64,000 nt of DNA from Pyrus communis (Eukaryota > Streptophyta > Magnoliopsida > Rosales > Rosaceae). The notes under the pieces were generated by a model. The model worked only from the letters and a program-made list of their open reading frames with translations, was not told the origin of the DNA and ran no database searches. The stretch lies in contig NC_084803.1 in the NCBI RefSeq assembly GCF_963583255.1, forward strand, positions 20,106,428-20,170,427, given 5' to 3'. This document shows, piece by piece, positions 54,861 through 64,000 of the stretch (position 1 is the first letter of the stretch; each line of letters opens with the position of its first letter). The translations under genes were made by a program, and so were the position numbers.

Positions 54861-57800
54861 ATGGTAGCAAAACCGCTCCACCTCCCTACCTCCGCCGTCC
54901 TCCTCCTATTCTTCTTAGAGATGGAGCTTTTGTGTCTGGTCTCGCCCAATCCCAGTATCCCTGCCTCCCTTCTCCACTCACTCCCAGCCATGGTCTTACC
55001 TCTCTACCACTTCACTCCCAATTCGTCGTCCCGGACCTCATCGTCATCCAATCCTCGACGCCTCCTCGGGAGATCGGAGTCCCTCAGCCGGCCCAATGCC
55101 CGCATGAGCCTCTACGACGATCTCCTCCGCAACGGGTACGGTACATTTCTCCTTTTAATTTTCGGTTTGAGTTTATGATCGGTAATTTTTGGATTGGGAT
55201 TGAAATTTGTGTGGTGGTGGCGGCGGAGACAGGTACTATACAACGCGGCTCTGGATCGGAACGCCTCCGCAGAAGTTTGCTCTAATTGTGGATACCGGGA
55301 GCACTGTGACCTATGTGCCTTGCTCTTCTTGCAAACAGTGCGGCAGACACCAGGTAATTTCTTCATCCACTACTGAATTTTCTCTACTCTGGAAACGTTC
55401 ATGTAGTGATGCGAAATAGGAATGTTGATGTAGGGTCTTCTGTTGATTTCAAAACCGTTAGTTGCAGCTAGCTACATTGTGAGTCTCGGATCAGATCTTA
55501 GTCTTACACCGAGTAATGAGGCTAATGTAAATGATGCTCACCTTGTTAAGGCTAAGAAACATAACCCAAGATATTATATAATCATGCGGAAAAACTAGAA
55601 CGAAGACTCAGCGGACTATTTTTGGGTGAAGGCAGTCGATCATGATCACTCTATAACCAAATACAATAGTCAGATTAACAACCTTGAAGTTGCTTCTTTC
55701 TGTTTGGTAAAAGTTTCCTGAATACTTAGTACCTTTTGTATGCGGGGGAAACTCGGTGGATTTCAGGTTTTAAACTATGTTAATGTTCTGTTTTTAATTT
55801 TCTATCAGGACCCCAAATTTGATCCAGAAGCCTCGAACACTTACCAAGCTGTCAAATGCAACATAGATTGCAATTGTGATAATCAGAGGGTGAATTGTAT
55901 TTACGAGAGGCAATATGCCGAAATGAGTAGTAGCAGTGGGGTTCTTGGTGAGGATCTTATATCATTTGGCAATCAAAGTGAATTACCACCTCAACGTGCA
56001 GTTTTCGGTTGTGAAAATTTTGAAACTGGTGACCTTTACAGCCAGCCTGCTGATGGCATAATGGGATTGGGCCGTGGTGATCTTAGTGTGGTTGACCAAC
56101 TAGTTGATAAAAGTGTAATAAGTGATTCTTTCTCATTATGTTATGGTGGAATGGACATTGGTGGAGGTGCAATGGTTCTTGGTGGTTTTTCAGCCCCATC
56201 AGACATGGTCTTCACTCATTCAAACCCAGTACGAAGGTGTGTGGTTTTGAAAAATTTATCTTACATAGATTGCAAAATGTCCAATTTCCTAAAAACTACA
56301 ATCTATACATCTCACACATTTACTCTAGTTTCGGGATGGCGACAGTCCATACTACAATATTGATTTGAAGGAGATGCATGTCGCGGGAAAGCGATTGCCT
56401 TTGAATCCAAACGTCTTTGATGGAAAACATGGAACAGTCTTGGACAGTGGTACAACATATGCATACCTACCAGAAGCAGCATTTCTTGCATTTAAGGATG
56501 CTGTAAGATTTTTCTGCCCTTTAGATTAAATTTTGACTTAATCTTCATACAAGACCATATAATACTATATTTTTACTTATACTCAATCTTTTAGATGATA
56601 CCTTGCAATTATTTCTAATCGATAATGATTGAAAATTCACTTTTTGAATTTTAAGTTAATGAGCATTTGGTCAACTAGAACTGACAGAAAGGACGATCTG
56701 GTCTGAGTTAATGGAAATAATTAAATCAACTAGAAATTGCATTATACATTTAATTGTAGTTAGGGTGGAATACTTGCACTTCCTCATTTGAAATGAATCA
56801 TAACATTTGAAACACTTTGGTTTATCTGAAAATTCCTTCCTGTTTATTTTTGGCTGGCTGCAGGTTTAGTTATCATTTATTTCATCGTATTATTCAATTA
56901 CTTTTTTTCATTGAGTGCACAATCAGAGTATTATCAGGGTCTCAAAATTTATTGTTTTTACTTCTTTTTCTCCCTGGTATGCATGTGTGCAGATCATGAA
57001 AGAGCTTAATTCGCTCGAGCAAATCCGTGGCCCTGATCCAAATTATAACGATATATGTTTTTCAACTGCTGGAAGGTATACAAGTTTAAATGGTTCAGAT
57101 AATTTAAATTCCTTTTCTAGTGAAAACCAAATTATAAGAAACTGTATTGAGGCCACAAATGCAAAATCAACATTTTCAAATTTTTATTTGCTTAAATATG
57201 CAAATAAATTGTGTGAAAGGTCCAACCATTAAATGCTCAAGTTTCTTTCTAATGATTTCCCAATGTTGGTTCAGTGATGTCTCCCACCCATCAGACACCT
57301 TTCCAACAGTTGACATGGTATTTGGCAATGGGCAGAAGCTGACACTATCTCCTGAAAATTATTTATTCAGGGTAAGTGATTGAAGTTTAAGCTCTGTACC
57401 TTTCTGAATATAGTTGTTTTTTGGAAATGTAAACACGATTTGTAATTTTTATTATAGAACTTTGTACTTTTTCCATTGGTTTTGTCACTAATTATTTGTT
57501 TTTGTGCTGTGTTGTATTATTATCAATTATGAAGCATTCAAAGGTGCCGGGTGCATACTGCCTGGGGATTTTTCAAAACGGAAAGGATCCAACTACTCTT
57601 TTAGGAGGTATATGCTTTAGAAAGGTCCATAGTTCTCCATCCCACTTGTATGTGTGTGTGTGTGTGCATGTGTTGCCTGTTTCATGTAATAGTATCAAAT
57701 TTGTCTCGTTTAGGTTTTTACGGTACTTTTAATTAATTTTTTCATGCAAAAATCATTTTCTTGATAGGAATTGTTGTCCGCAATACTCTTGTAACGTATG

Positions 57801-59352
57801 ACCGTGAGCATTCCAAGATTGGTTTCTGGAAAACTAATTGTTCAGAGTTGTGGGAAAGACTTAACGAATCTGTTTCGCCTCGGCCAATGCCTCCTGCTTC
57901 AGATCAAAAGAATTCAACTACAGAAGGAATGCCTACATTAGCCCCAAATGGAGCACCACCTTATGCACTTTCAGGTAGTGTAAACTTGCGACCTTTTGAG
58001 TAGCTTTTATGCTACATTGGTTCTAAACCATTCTGAGTCTCTTTTCGCTGATGTGGATGATTCATCTGTCACTTGACCTTAAAGTAAACTTTTTATTTAT
58101 AACATACTGTAGTTGTTATAGCAGTTTAATCAAAGTTATTAGGTGTCTTTTCCATTTACCCAAATCAAATTGCGAAAATGGAGATACATTATACAACGAG
58201 ATTAAAGTGAAGATTATATTTTTGTGGACACTCTTCTCTACTTCAGTTCTACTTTGCACCTGTCTGTTAATTATTTCTCATTATCTTTATATTTTTTTTG
58301 TGATTTTGTGCTGCACTGTTTTCATAAAAGAAAGTACGTCTGTTTGCAACCTCGTTTTTGTTTTGTGTTAAGACAGAATTATAATACTTATTAACCTTGA
58401 TGAACAGGGGAACAGAAAATTGGAAAAATAACATTTTATATGTCATTGAACATCAGCTACTCTGATCTGAAGCCCCACATCACAGAACTAGCTGAATTTA
58501 TAGCTCAAGAATTAGAAGTTAATACATCACAGGTCTGGCAAAAAACCATATGTGAACATTCAATTGATATTTGCTTTATAATTTCTTACCAGCAGTTCAA
58601 ATTCATATCTGTATATAATGAAGTTTTATGATGTTTAAGTCCACCTTAACCTTAAGTTGTCAATTTCGAATTGATGGTTTCAGGTCCATTTGTTGAAATT
58701 TACTACCAGTGGAAATGACTCCCTCGTTAGATGGGCCATATTTCCTGCGGGTTCTACTGACAGTATTTCTAATACAACTGCGGTGGTAAGTTTGCCCTGA
58801 TGAATTGCAGCTAGTGACTGTGCAACTGCCGAGGTTTATAACTGTTTGCAAACTTGATGATCTGTTCTGCCTGCAGGATATAATTTCCAAGCTTTCCGAA
58901 CATCATTTGAAGTTTCCTGTTATGTTTGGAACTTATGAGTTGCTTGGATGGAATGTTGAGCCTAAGGACAAACGGTAAAGTTATATTATTTTACTTTCTA
59001 AGGTCCTTTTTGTCTGAGATCACATTATTTCTTTTGTGATTCTTTCCCATTCTATACAAGAATCTAAACAGAATCTCCCACATGAGTGTTGGCATATATA
59101 CAACGAATTAGCTATCTATATACAGATCACAGTATCATAAGTAGCCTCTTTTGTAATGTCGTGTTCTTCCCAAAATTCAACAGGTCATGGTGGCAGCGGA
59201 GTTATCTGGTGATTCTATCAATGTTAGGAATTCTAGTTATTGCACTAGCAGTTGTTGGATTTTGGTTTATGTGGAAACGTCGCCAACAAACAATCAATCC
59301 CTACAAGCCTGTCAATGTTGCCGTACCAGAGCAAGAACTCCAGCCCCTATGA
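54861..59352 (+). CDS. A1 aspartic protease with C-terminal membrane anchor
   Basis: Twelve exons: 54861-55135, 55233-55353, 55809-56236, 56346-56502, 56993-57075, 57275-57371, 57535-57607, 57768-57974, 58408-58532, 58684-58785, 58877-58974 and 59184-59352. All introns are GT-AG and the 1,935-bp CDS stays in frame: 644 aa. Order: hydrophobic signal peptide (about residues 8-28), short propeptide, pepsin-like fold with catalytic Asp112 (VDTGST) and Asp308 (LDSGTT), Cys-rich loop (CSSC, CNIDCNCD), a Pro/Ser linker, a conserved C-terminal domain and a transmembrane segment (about 596-617) with a short basic tail. This matches the Arabidopsis At3g50050-type A1 proteases, which lack the plant-specific insert. 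It probably cleaves proteins in the secretory pathway or at the cell surface. The substrate is unknown. The start at 54861 was chosen because it gives a signal peptide and reads on into exon 2. Confidence 0.93.
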
Positions 59353-59840
59353 AAATTCGGGAGTTGTCTTTGCTCGTAGGTGGCACGTCTGCCATTTGCA
59401 TTTTGATTCACATGATAACCAAAACCAAAATTCTGGAATTACAATTTGCTCGATCGGTCAAGATTCATGTGCCATATGATGAATCATTCTTTGCAATACC
59501 CATAAAACCCAGATAGTAGAAAGAGAGGTATACGTAGAACTACTCACACTTTGGTTCTGTAAACACATTGAATTTGTATCTGAATGTTGTAACATACAAG
59601 TGAATCAATAGTTTTCCCCAATAAGGTCCCTTTTTTTGAGCCGACGTTTAAATTGTTGTTCATATTCATTTCATTTCTACCGGGTACCTTCTAACGATAC
59701 ATGTAGCTATTGTCACATTCCGTCATGCATCAAAGAAATTTTTTTCCTCTTTGGGTCCGTATATCGAGAACTCAAAAGAGTAACGAATGAATTATATTTT
59801 CTAACCATATTTACCTGATCACATTTTCGGTCCAACAACG
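59353..59840 (+). other. 3' UTR and flank of the protease gene
   Basis: The 3' UTR probably ends near 59610-59630 (GTGAATCAATAG, CCCAATAAGG). Beyond that nothing is recognised. Confidence 0.5.
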
Positions 59841-60021
59841 GGTTTATTTGAAAGTGTTTTTAAAATGATTGGCATAACTTTTAGAGAAAATGATTTTAGG
59901 TTCCAAAAGTACTTGAAGTATGTGTTTCTTCTAGGATTCACTTACATTTTATTAATGATTAATTCTAAAAGCATTTTTAGTAAAAACGCTTTCAGTCATT
60001 TTAAAAAGAACTTTCAAACTA
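59841..60021. mobile_element. MITE, about 180 bp
   Basis: Inverted ends: the left reads GGTTTATTTGAAAGTGTTTTTAAAATGATTG in part, and the right, reverse complemented, reads AGTTTGAAAGTTCTTTTTAAAATGACTG in part. The centre is AT-rich. No target duplication identified. Confidence 0.6.
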
Positions 60022-60177
60022 GTACTAGAATTTTGCTTTTTGCTATGCCGTTACATGTGACAGTGACTAGCTTTAGGTTTGTATATGTAGTCTTGAATTT
60101 ATGTTTGTAGATGTCTTGAATTCCCCTTTAGATGCATAGTTGTTGATGTTGATGATCTATGTGCTTTTTACTGGATT

Positions 60178-60385
60178 TGGATCCCATCCAGATCCTCTTT
60201 GTGAGGATCCTCACATCCTATCCGTTCATCGTACGTTGTGCAGTCAAAAATCATTTTGAATTTTTTTTATTCAAAATTAAACACAAACAGTACCCAAAGA
60301 AAGTTGGCCACATGATGTACAATGAACGGATAGGATGTGAGGATCCTTGGATCCTCACAAAAAGGATCTGGAAAGGATCCTCATC
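60178..60385. mobile_element. Palindromic MITE, 208 bp (family shared with 36.5 kb)
   Basis: Left arm GATCCTCTTTGTGAGGATCC and CACATCCTATCCGTTCATCG. Right arm, reverse complemented: GATCCTTTTTGTGAGGATCC and CACATCCTATCCGTTCATTG. The arms are about 60 bp with a roughly 85-bp loop. The GTTCATCGTAC and CTCTTTGTGA blocks match the element at 36505-36756. Confidence 0.78.
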
Positions 60386-60479
60386 GTTTGTTTCGGTCAA
60401 TTGAGTGAGAAAAATTCAAGTGTAGCAGGTGCATTCTCTTGACAAGACAACTCATATAAGGATGGTATTCCTCCCCTGT

Positions 60480-61523
60480 CCTTAAAAAAATTCTGGGGTA
60501 TCGTCTACCCAGATATTTTCTCAATTGTTCTTTCATTTCTGGGCTTGGGTAGAATGCTAAAATCCCTAAGCAAAAAAAACCAACCGAGATGGCTCACCTC
60601 CATCCCATCAGTTTGTGCAACATAGTTTATGAGATCGCATCCAAGGTTTTGACCAACCGTTTGAAACTAATCATTCTCGCCTCGTTTTTTATCAACATAG
60701 CGCTTCGTCCCTGGAAGGCTCATTTATGATAACACAACCTTGGCTTTTGAGGTTGCTCAGTTCCTCTTCAAGAGAAAACGGGGAAAAAAGGCTTTATGGC
60801 TATCAAATTGGACATGAGTAAGGCCTATGACTGTGGAATGGGGTTCCTTAAAGGGAGTTTTGGAAACTTTAGGTTTTCCCCATAGATGGGTTGATCTACT
60901 CATGGTGTGTGTCTCAACCATATCATATTCTATCATGATCAATGGTTCGCCACAAGGCTACATCCATCCAAAATAGGGGCTTCGTTAGGGCGACCCAATC
61001 TCCCCTATCTCTTCTTGCTTTGTGCCAAGGTTTATTGGCCATGTTGTCTAAGTGTGTCGCTGATGGGTGTTTACACATGGTCAATATTTGCCAAGGTGCT
61101 CCAACCATCAGCCACCTTTTTTTGCCGATGATAGCCTTCTTTTGGCCAAGGCTTTTACCGAGGATTGCAAACAAATCATGGATGTACTGCATTGCTATGA
61201 AAGAGCTTATATTTGGCTTTTGGCCAAGGCTTTTGGCTAGCTGGTTAATTACCAAAAGAATGTTTTGTGTTTTAGTCGGAACGTCAAGTCACTTGATCAG
61301 TTCCTTTTGAACAATGTTTTGGGTGTGCAACAAATTGATAGGCACGAACAATATTTGGGTTTTCCTACTTTGGTCCGTCGTAACAAAGGGGCTTGCTTTA
61401 GTCATATACATGAGCATATTTGGAAACGTCTCCAAGGCTGGAAGGGTAAACTAATAAGTGTAGTTGGTCATGAAATTTATGGATGCAAATTTCTGTCATC
61501 TTCTCCTTTGACGAAAATGCACC
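60480..61523 (+). pseudogene. LINE (L1-type) reverse transcriptase fragment
   Basis: Decayed non-LTR RT spread over frames: RPISL-like block (HPISLCNIVYEIASKVLTNR, 60605), AIKLDMSKAYD (60800), a SPYLFLLCA block (61000), an ADDSLLLAKA block (61130) and EQYLGFPTLVRRNKGACF with WKRLQGWKGKLIS (61345-61460). Many stops. It is unlike the LINE at 18.8 kb in sequence, so probably a different family. It is cut at the LTR that begins near 61524. Confidence 0.8.
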
Positions 61524-61981
61524 TGCAAAATAATAACACCTAATATTAAGGCCAAAAGTCTCACACGCCCACGATGAATAGGGGCTTTGGCCGAAGAATC
61601 TCCGATGCCAAAATTGGAATTTTGATAAGAATGTGTTTAAGAGTTTGTAGGTAGCAAATGGCTTCCTTTTTTAGTGGGATAATAAGGCTATTTATAGGAG
61701 AATGGTCGGCCCTATATGGTGTAATTAGAGAATAATTGCAAGATATTATGTGAAATAATATTTTGCAATTAATTAGTTTTTGAATAAGGATTTGATGAAG
61801 AGTGATGAGAGGGGTTTGAATAAATATCATTTTGATCACCTTTGACTCTTCCTTGATTGAGCCGTTATTGTCCATTAAATGTGTGTGGGAATCTCGGTGT
61901 GTCTCGAAGGTAATTTTATCATTTTAACCCAAAAGCCCATGTGTCACCTCCATAATTTTCTTGATTATTTTTTGCTCCACA
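61524..61981 (-). mobile_element. LTR of a fourth gypsy element (3' LTR)
   Basis: About 458 bp, plus strand TGCAAAATAATAACACC...TGCTCCACA. The minus strand has a TATA-like CCTATAAATAGCC near 61690. It is followed by AATGCCCCCAC (61982-61992), the reversed polypurine tract. The same junction form (CTACA-AATGCCTCCAC) ends the Tat-like LTR at 21386. The left boundary is inferred from TG only. Confidence 0.5.
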
Positions 61982-64000
61982 AATGCCCCCACACCTGCTG
62001 GGCTGCTCGCAGGAAAGGGCAGCAGGTGTAGAGATCTCCAACTTTGATGCAGATCCCTACTTGGACTTGGAATTAGATTCTTCTAGGAAAGGGAAATAAA
62101 TCGCCTACAAAGCCTATTTAAGCCTACCTTAAGTAAGGGATTAAATCAACTTTGAAGGGCAATTATTTACCCCTACAAGAAAAAGAGAACGCTAGAGAAT
62201 ATTTGTTCCCCCTCCCCTAGCATTCTTCTTCGCTTGCTCGTGCAAAGAATCTTCTTCCATTGATTTATTTGTCTTCTATGCGCTGCGCCAAGGTAAGAAA
62301 AATTTAATTTTCTTTTTCTTCTTGGGTGGTACTGCTGCGAGGCAACCGTAAGGGTGGTGTAGCACATCAGCTGGCAGGGGCCTGGAGTCGGCTCAGCATG
62401 GGCCAGGAGTCAGCTCAGCATAGGCCGATGAGGTGGTGGGTCAAGGGCCATGACTTAGGCTGCTCGGTATAGTTGGAGCCAAAGGCTGGCTTGGCATGGC
62501 AGAGGCCACGATTTGGGCTGCCACATTTGTGCTACTTGTCAAGAAGGAAGAAACTGCTTAAGTATGATTTCTCAGTTATCGTAGATAGAGTAATCGAAGA
62601 TGGTGCTACCAAGATCGGAGCTGCTAAAGATGTAATGTCGGGTTAGCAAACTACTGAGTACAAAGTGGCTGCTGAAGGCAGGACGGCTGCTGGAGAGCCC
62701 AAGGTCATCCAAGCTGCTAAATGAGTAGTTTGCTTTGTTTAACTTGTGTCAGATTTTGGCGACCTTCGTATAAGTTTATCAATTTGCTATAAATTTAATA
62801 AACTGCTTTGTCTTTACTCCATCTTTGTTTTTCTTGAAACTTTGCTTTCTTGAAGCGTCTTGTTAAACTTTTAGCCATAAAACTATCGGTTGAGCATGCT
62901 GCTTCGAAAAAGGCTGAGATCCGACGGAGTCACTATGGTCATGAGTTTTGGCTTCTTGAGGCATCGAGCTGTTAAGTTCATCGTCAGTTGATGCCCCTTG
63001 ACCATTTGCTGCTTAACTGGTATTCAAATATTCAATCATTTGAGCTGTGTGGCCCAAATGGGTGTTGAGGAATTGATTTTCCCTCTCGCACTAGAAAGCT
63101 TACACAAATGGGTGTCAGGGAATTAGTACCCTTTTGCACTATAGAGCAATTAGCTTACCATCTCGCACTAGAGAGCAATTAGTTTATCCTCTCGCCCTAG
63201 AGAGTAGACCCAGATAGGTGTCCTCTTTCACTGGAAAACTAACTCAAATGGGTGTCAAGGAATTAATTTCTCCTCTCGCACTGGAGAGCATGCCCAAATG
63301 GATGTCTGAGAATTTGTTTACCCTCTCGCACTGGAGAGCAAACCCATATGGGTGTCGAGGCATTGGTTTACCCTTTCGTATTGGAGAACAATTAGTTTAC
63401 CCTCTTGCACTGGAGAGCATGGAAGTCGTTGTTGCGAACGCAGCTGAGGAAAGCTGGACAACTGAAATAATCGGCGATCTGCTTGAGACTTCAAACTACT
63501 TGTGGAACTCGCGTAAGGGTGTAAATGGAAAACACAATAAGCTGTTCTTTCTTGGACCTTCTCTAAGTATTGCACCATTCTTAAATGTTTCATTGTGTAT
63601 TCTTCTAAGGCTTAGTTGGTGGTCAGCTGAGAATCTGAATGGATTGCAAACTTCTCCATCACTAAGTTTTTCGCTAACAGATGCTGCTAGTAAGGCCTCT
63701 TATTCTACTCCGTTGTGGATTCTTTGAAGTTTGAAGTGTCATGGGCTTGGTTAGCGTAGATAAAAGCCGCAATGTGGCACGACTGGGAGTCGTGGTGCAA
63801 GATTAGCACAACTGGGAGCCATGGTGATAGATCAAGGGCTGCCGAGGGCCGTGGAGCAGGTAAGCACGACTTTGAGCGCGAAGTTATGATGAAAACAAGA
63901 CATGTTCGTGGTTTTTGGTGGTTGGGCCGGTGTGTCCTTTTGGTACTTATCTACCCTCGGCGCGCAATTAGGCTAGGTTACTGCGTTTATCAGAACAAAA
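61982..64000 (-). mobile_element. 3' region of the fourth gypsy element, to window edge
   Basis: Non-coding-looking interior next to the LTR, as in the Tat-like element at 21.4-26.5 kb. GC-richer segments at 62330-62530 repeat CAGCTCAGCATGGGCC. A plus-strand frame (63218-63727) crosses the minisatellite and has no recognisable domain. No gag-pol is reached before the window ends. Confidence 0.55.
63055..63422. repeat. Minisatellite, about 55-65-bp units, around CTCTCGCACTGGAGAG
   Basis: Six or more degenerate units with CAAATGGGTGTC-GGAATT, then TTTACCCTCTCGCACTGGAG and AGCA. The partly palindromic block CTCTCGCACTGGAGAG recurs at about 63272, 63327 and (variant) 63155, 63187 and 63403. It lies in the 3' region of the fourth gypsy element. 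Confidence 0.85.

Noticed and set aside
42904..59352. Serpin and aspartic protease as an inhibitor-target pair
   Set aside because: They are 10 kb apart with a copia element between them, and plant serpins are not known chiefly as aspartic protease inhibitors; no evidence for a functional pair.
63218..63727. 169-codon plus-strand frame
   Set aside because: The first third is translated minisatellite and the rest has no recognisable domain.

Overview
The window looks like nuclear DNA of a dicot plant. It is AT-rich, has genes split by GT-AG introns, and is packed with plant retrotransposons and MITEs. Several repeat families (the 542-bp solo LTR at 19.2 kb, the small MITE at 20.0 and 54.6 kb, and the antisense reading frame at 23.6 kb) resemble repeats I associate with Rosaceae such as apple and pear. 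That assignment is from memory and was not checked. Nothing suggests bacterial or organelle DNA.

Layout. 1-2796: minus-strand Athila-like Ty3/gypsy element (gag, PBS, 1.7-kb LTR) running off the left edge and apparently inserted into a second gypsy element (2797-8543). 8.5-11.5 kb: no gene seen. 11.5-13.1 kb: C-terminal exons of an APD-type RING E3 ligase. 13.5-17.6 kb: LTR-like remnant, a hairpin MITE, a Mutator-like MITE with 9-bp target duplication, and a complete PIF/Harbinger element carrying only a broken Myb/SANT ORF1. 18.8-20.4 kb: LINE fragment interrupted by a solo LTR and a MITE. 20.9-34.4 kb: 13.5-kb Tat-like gypsy element on the minus strand, with a decayed gag-pol and a 5-kb 3' region holding repeats and an antisense reading frame. 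34.4-36.1 kb: 3' end of a Ty1/copia element.

36.5-44.2 kb is the first genic island: an intact four-exon NRAMP metal transporter (507 aa), a long inverted-repeat element with a homopolymer-rich core, and a single-exon serpin with a damaged C-terminus. 44.5-50.9 kb is a complete but decayed copia element with both LTRs and a CATCT target duplication; nested in it is a complete Cassandra TRIM whose LTRs carry 5S rRNA-like sequence. 51-54.7 kb holds retroelement scraps and MITEs. 54.9-59.4 kb is an intact twelve-exon A1 aspartic protease (644 aa) with a C-terminal membrane anchor. 59.8-61.5 kb has two MITEs and a LINE fragment. 61.5-64 kb is the LTR and 3' region of another gypsy element, with a minisatellite.

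The three best genes (NRAMP transporter, aspartic protease, RING ligase) share no obvious pathway. The serpin and the protease are not natural partners, since plant serpins mostly target cysteine or serine proteases. No coherent new multi-gene system was found. The most novel material is inside the mobile elements: the antisense reading frame in the gypsy 3' region, the ORF1-only Harbinger element, the long-TIR minisatellite element, and the nested Cassandra. All coordinates and splice sites were read by eye; repeat identities are estimates.
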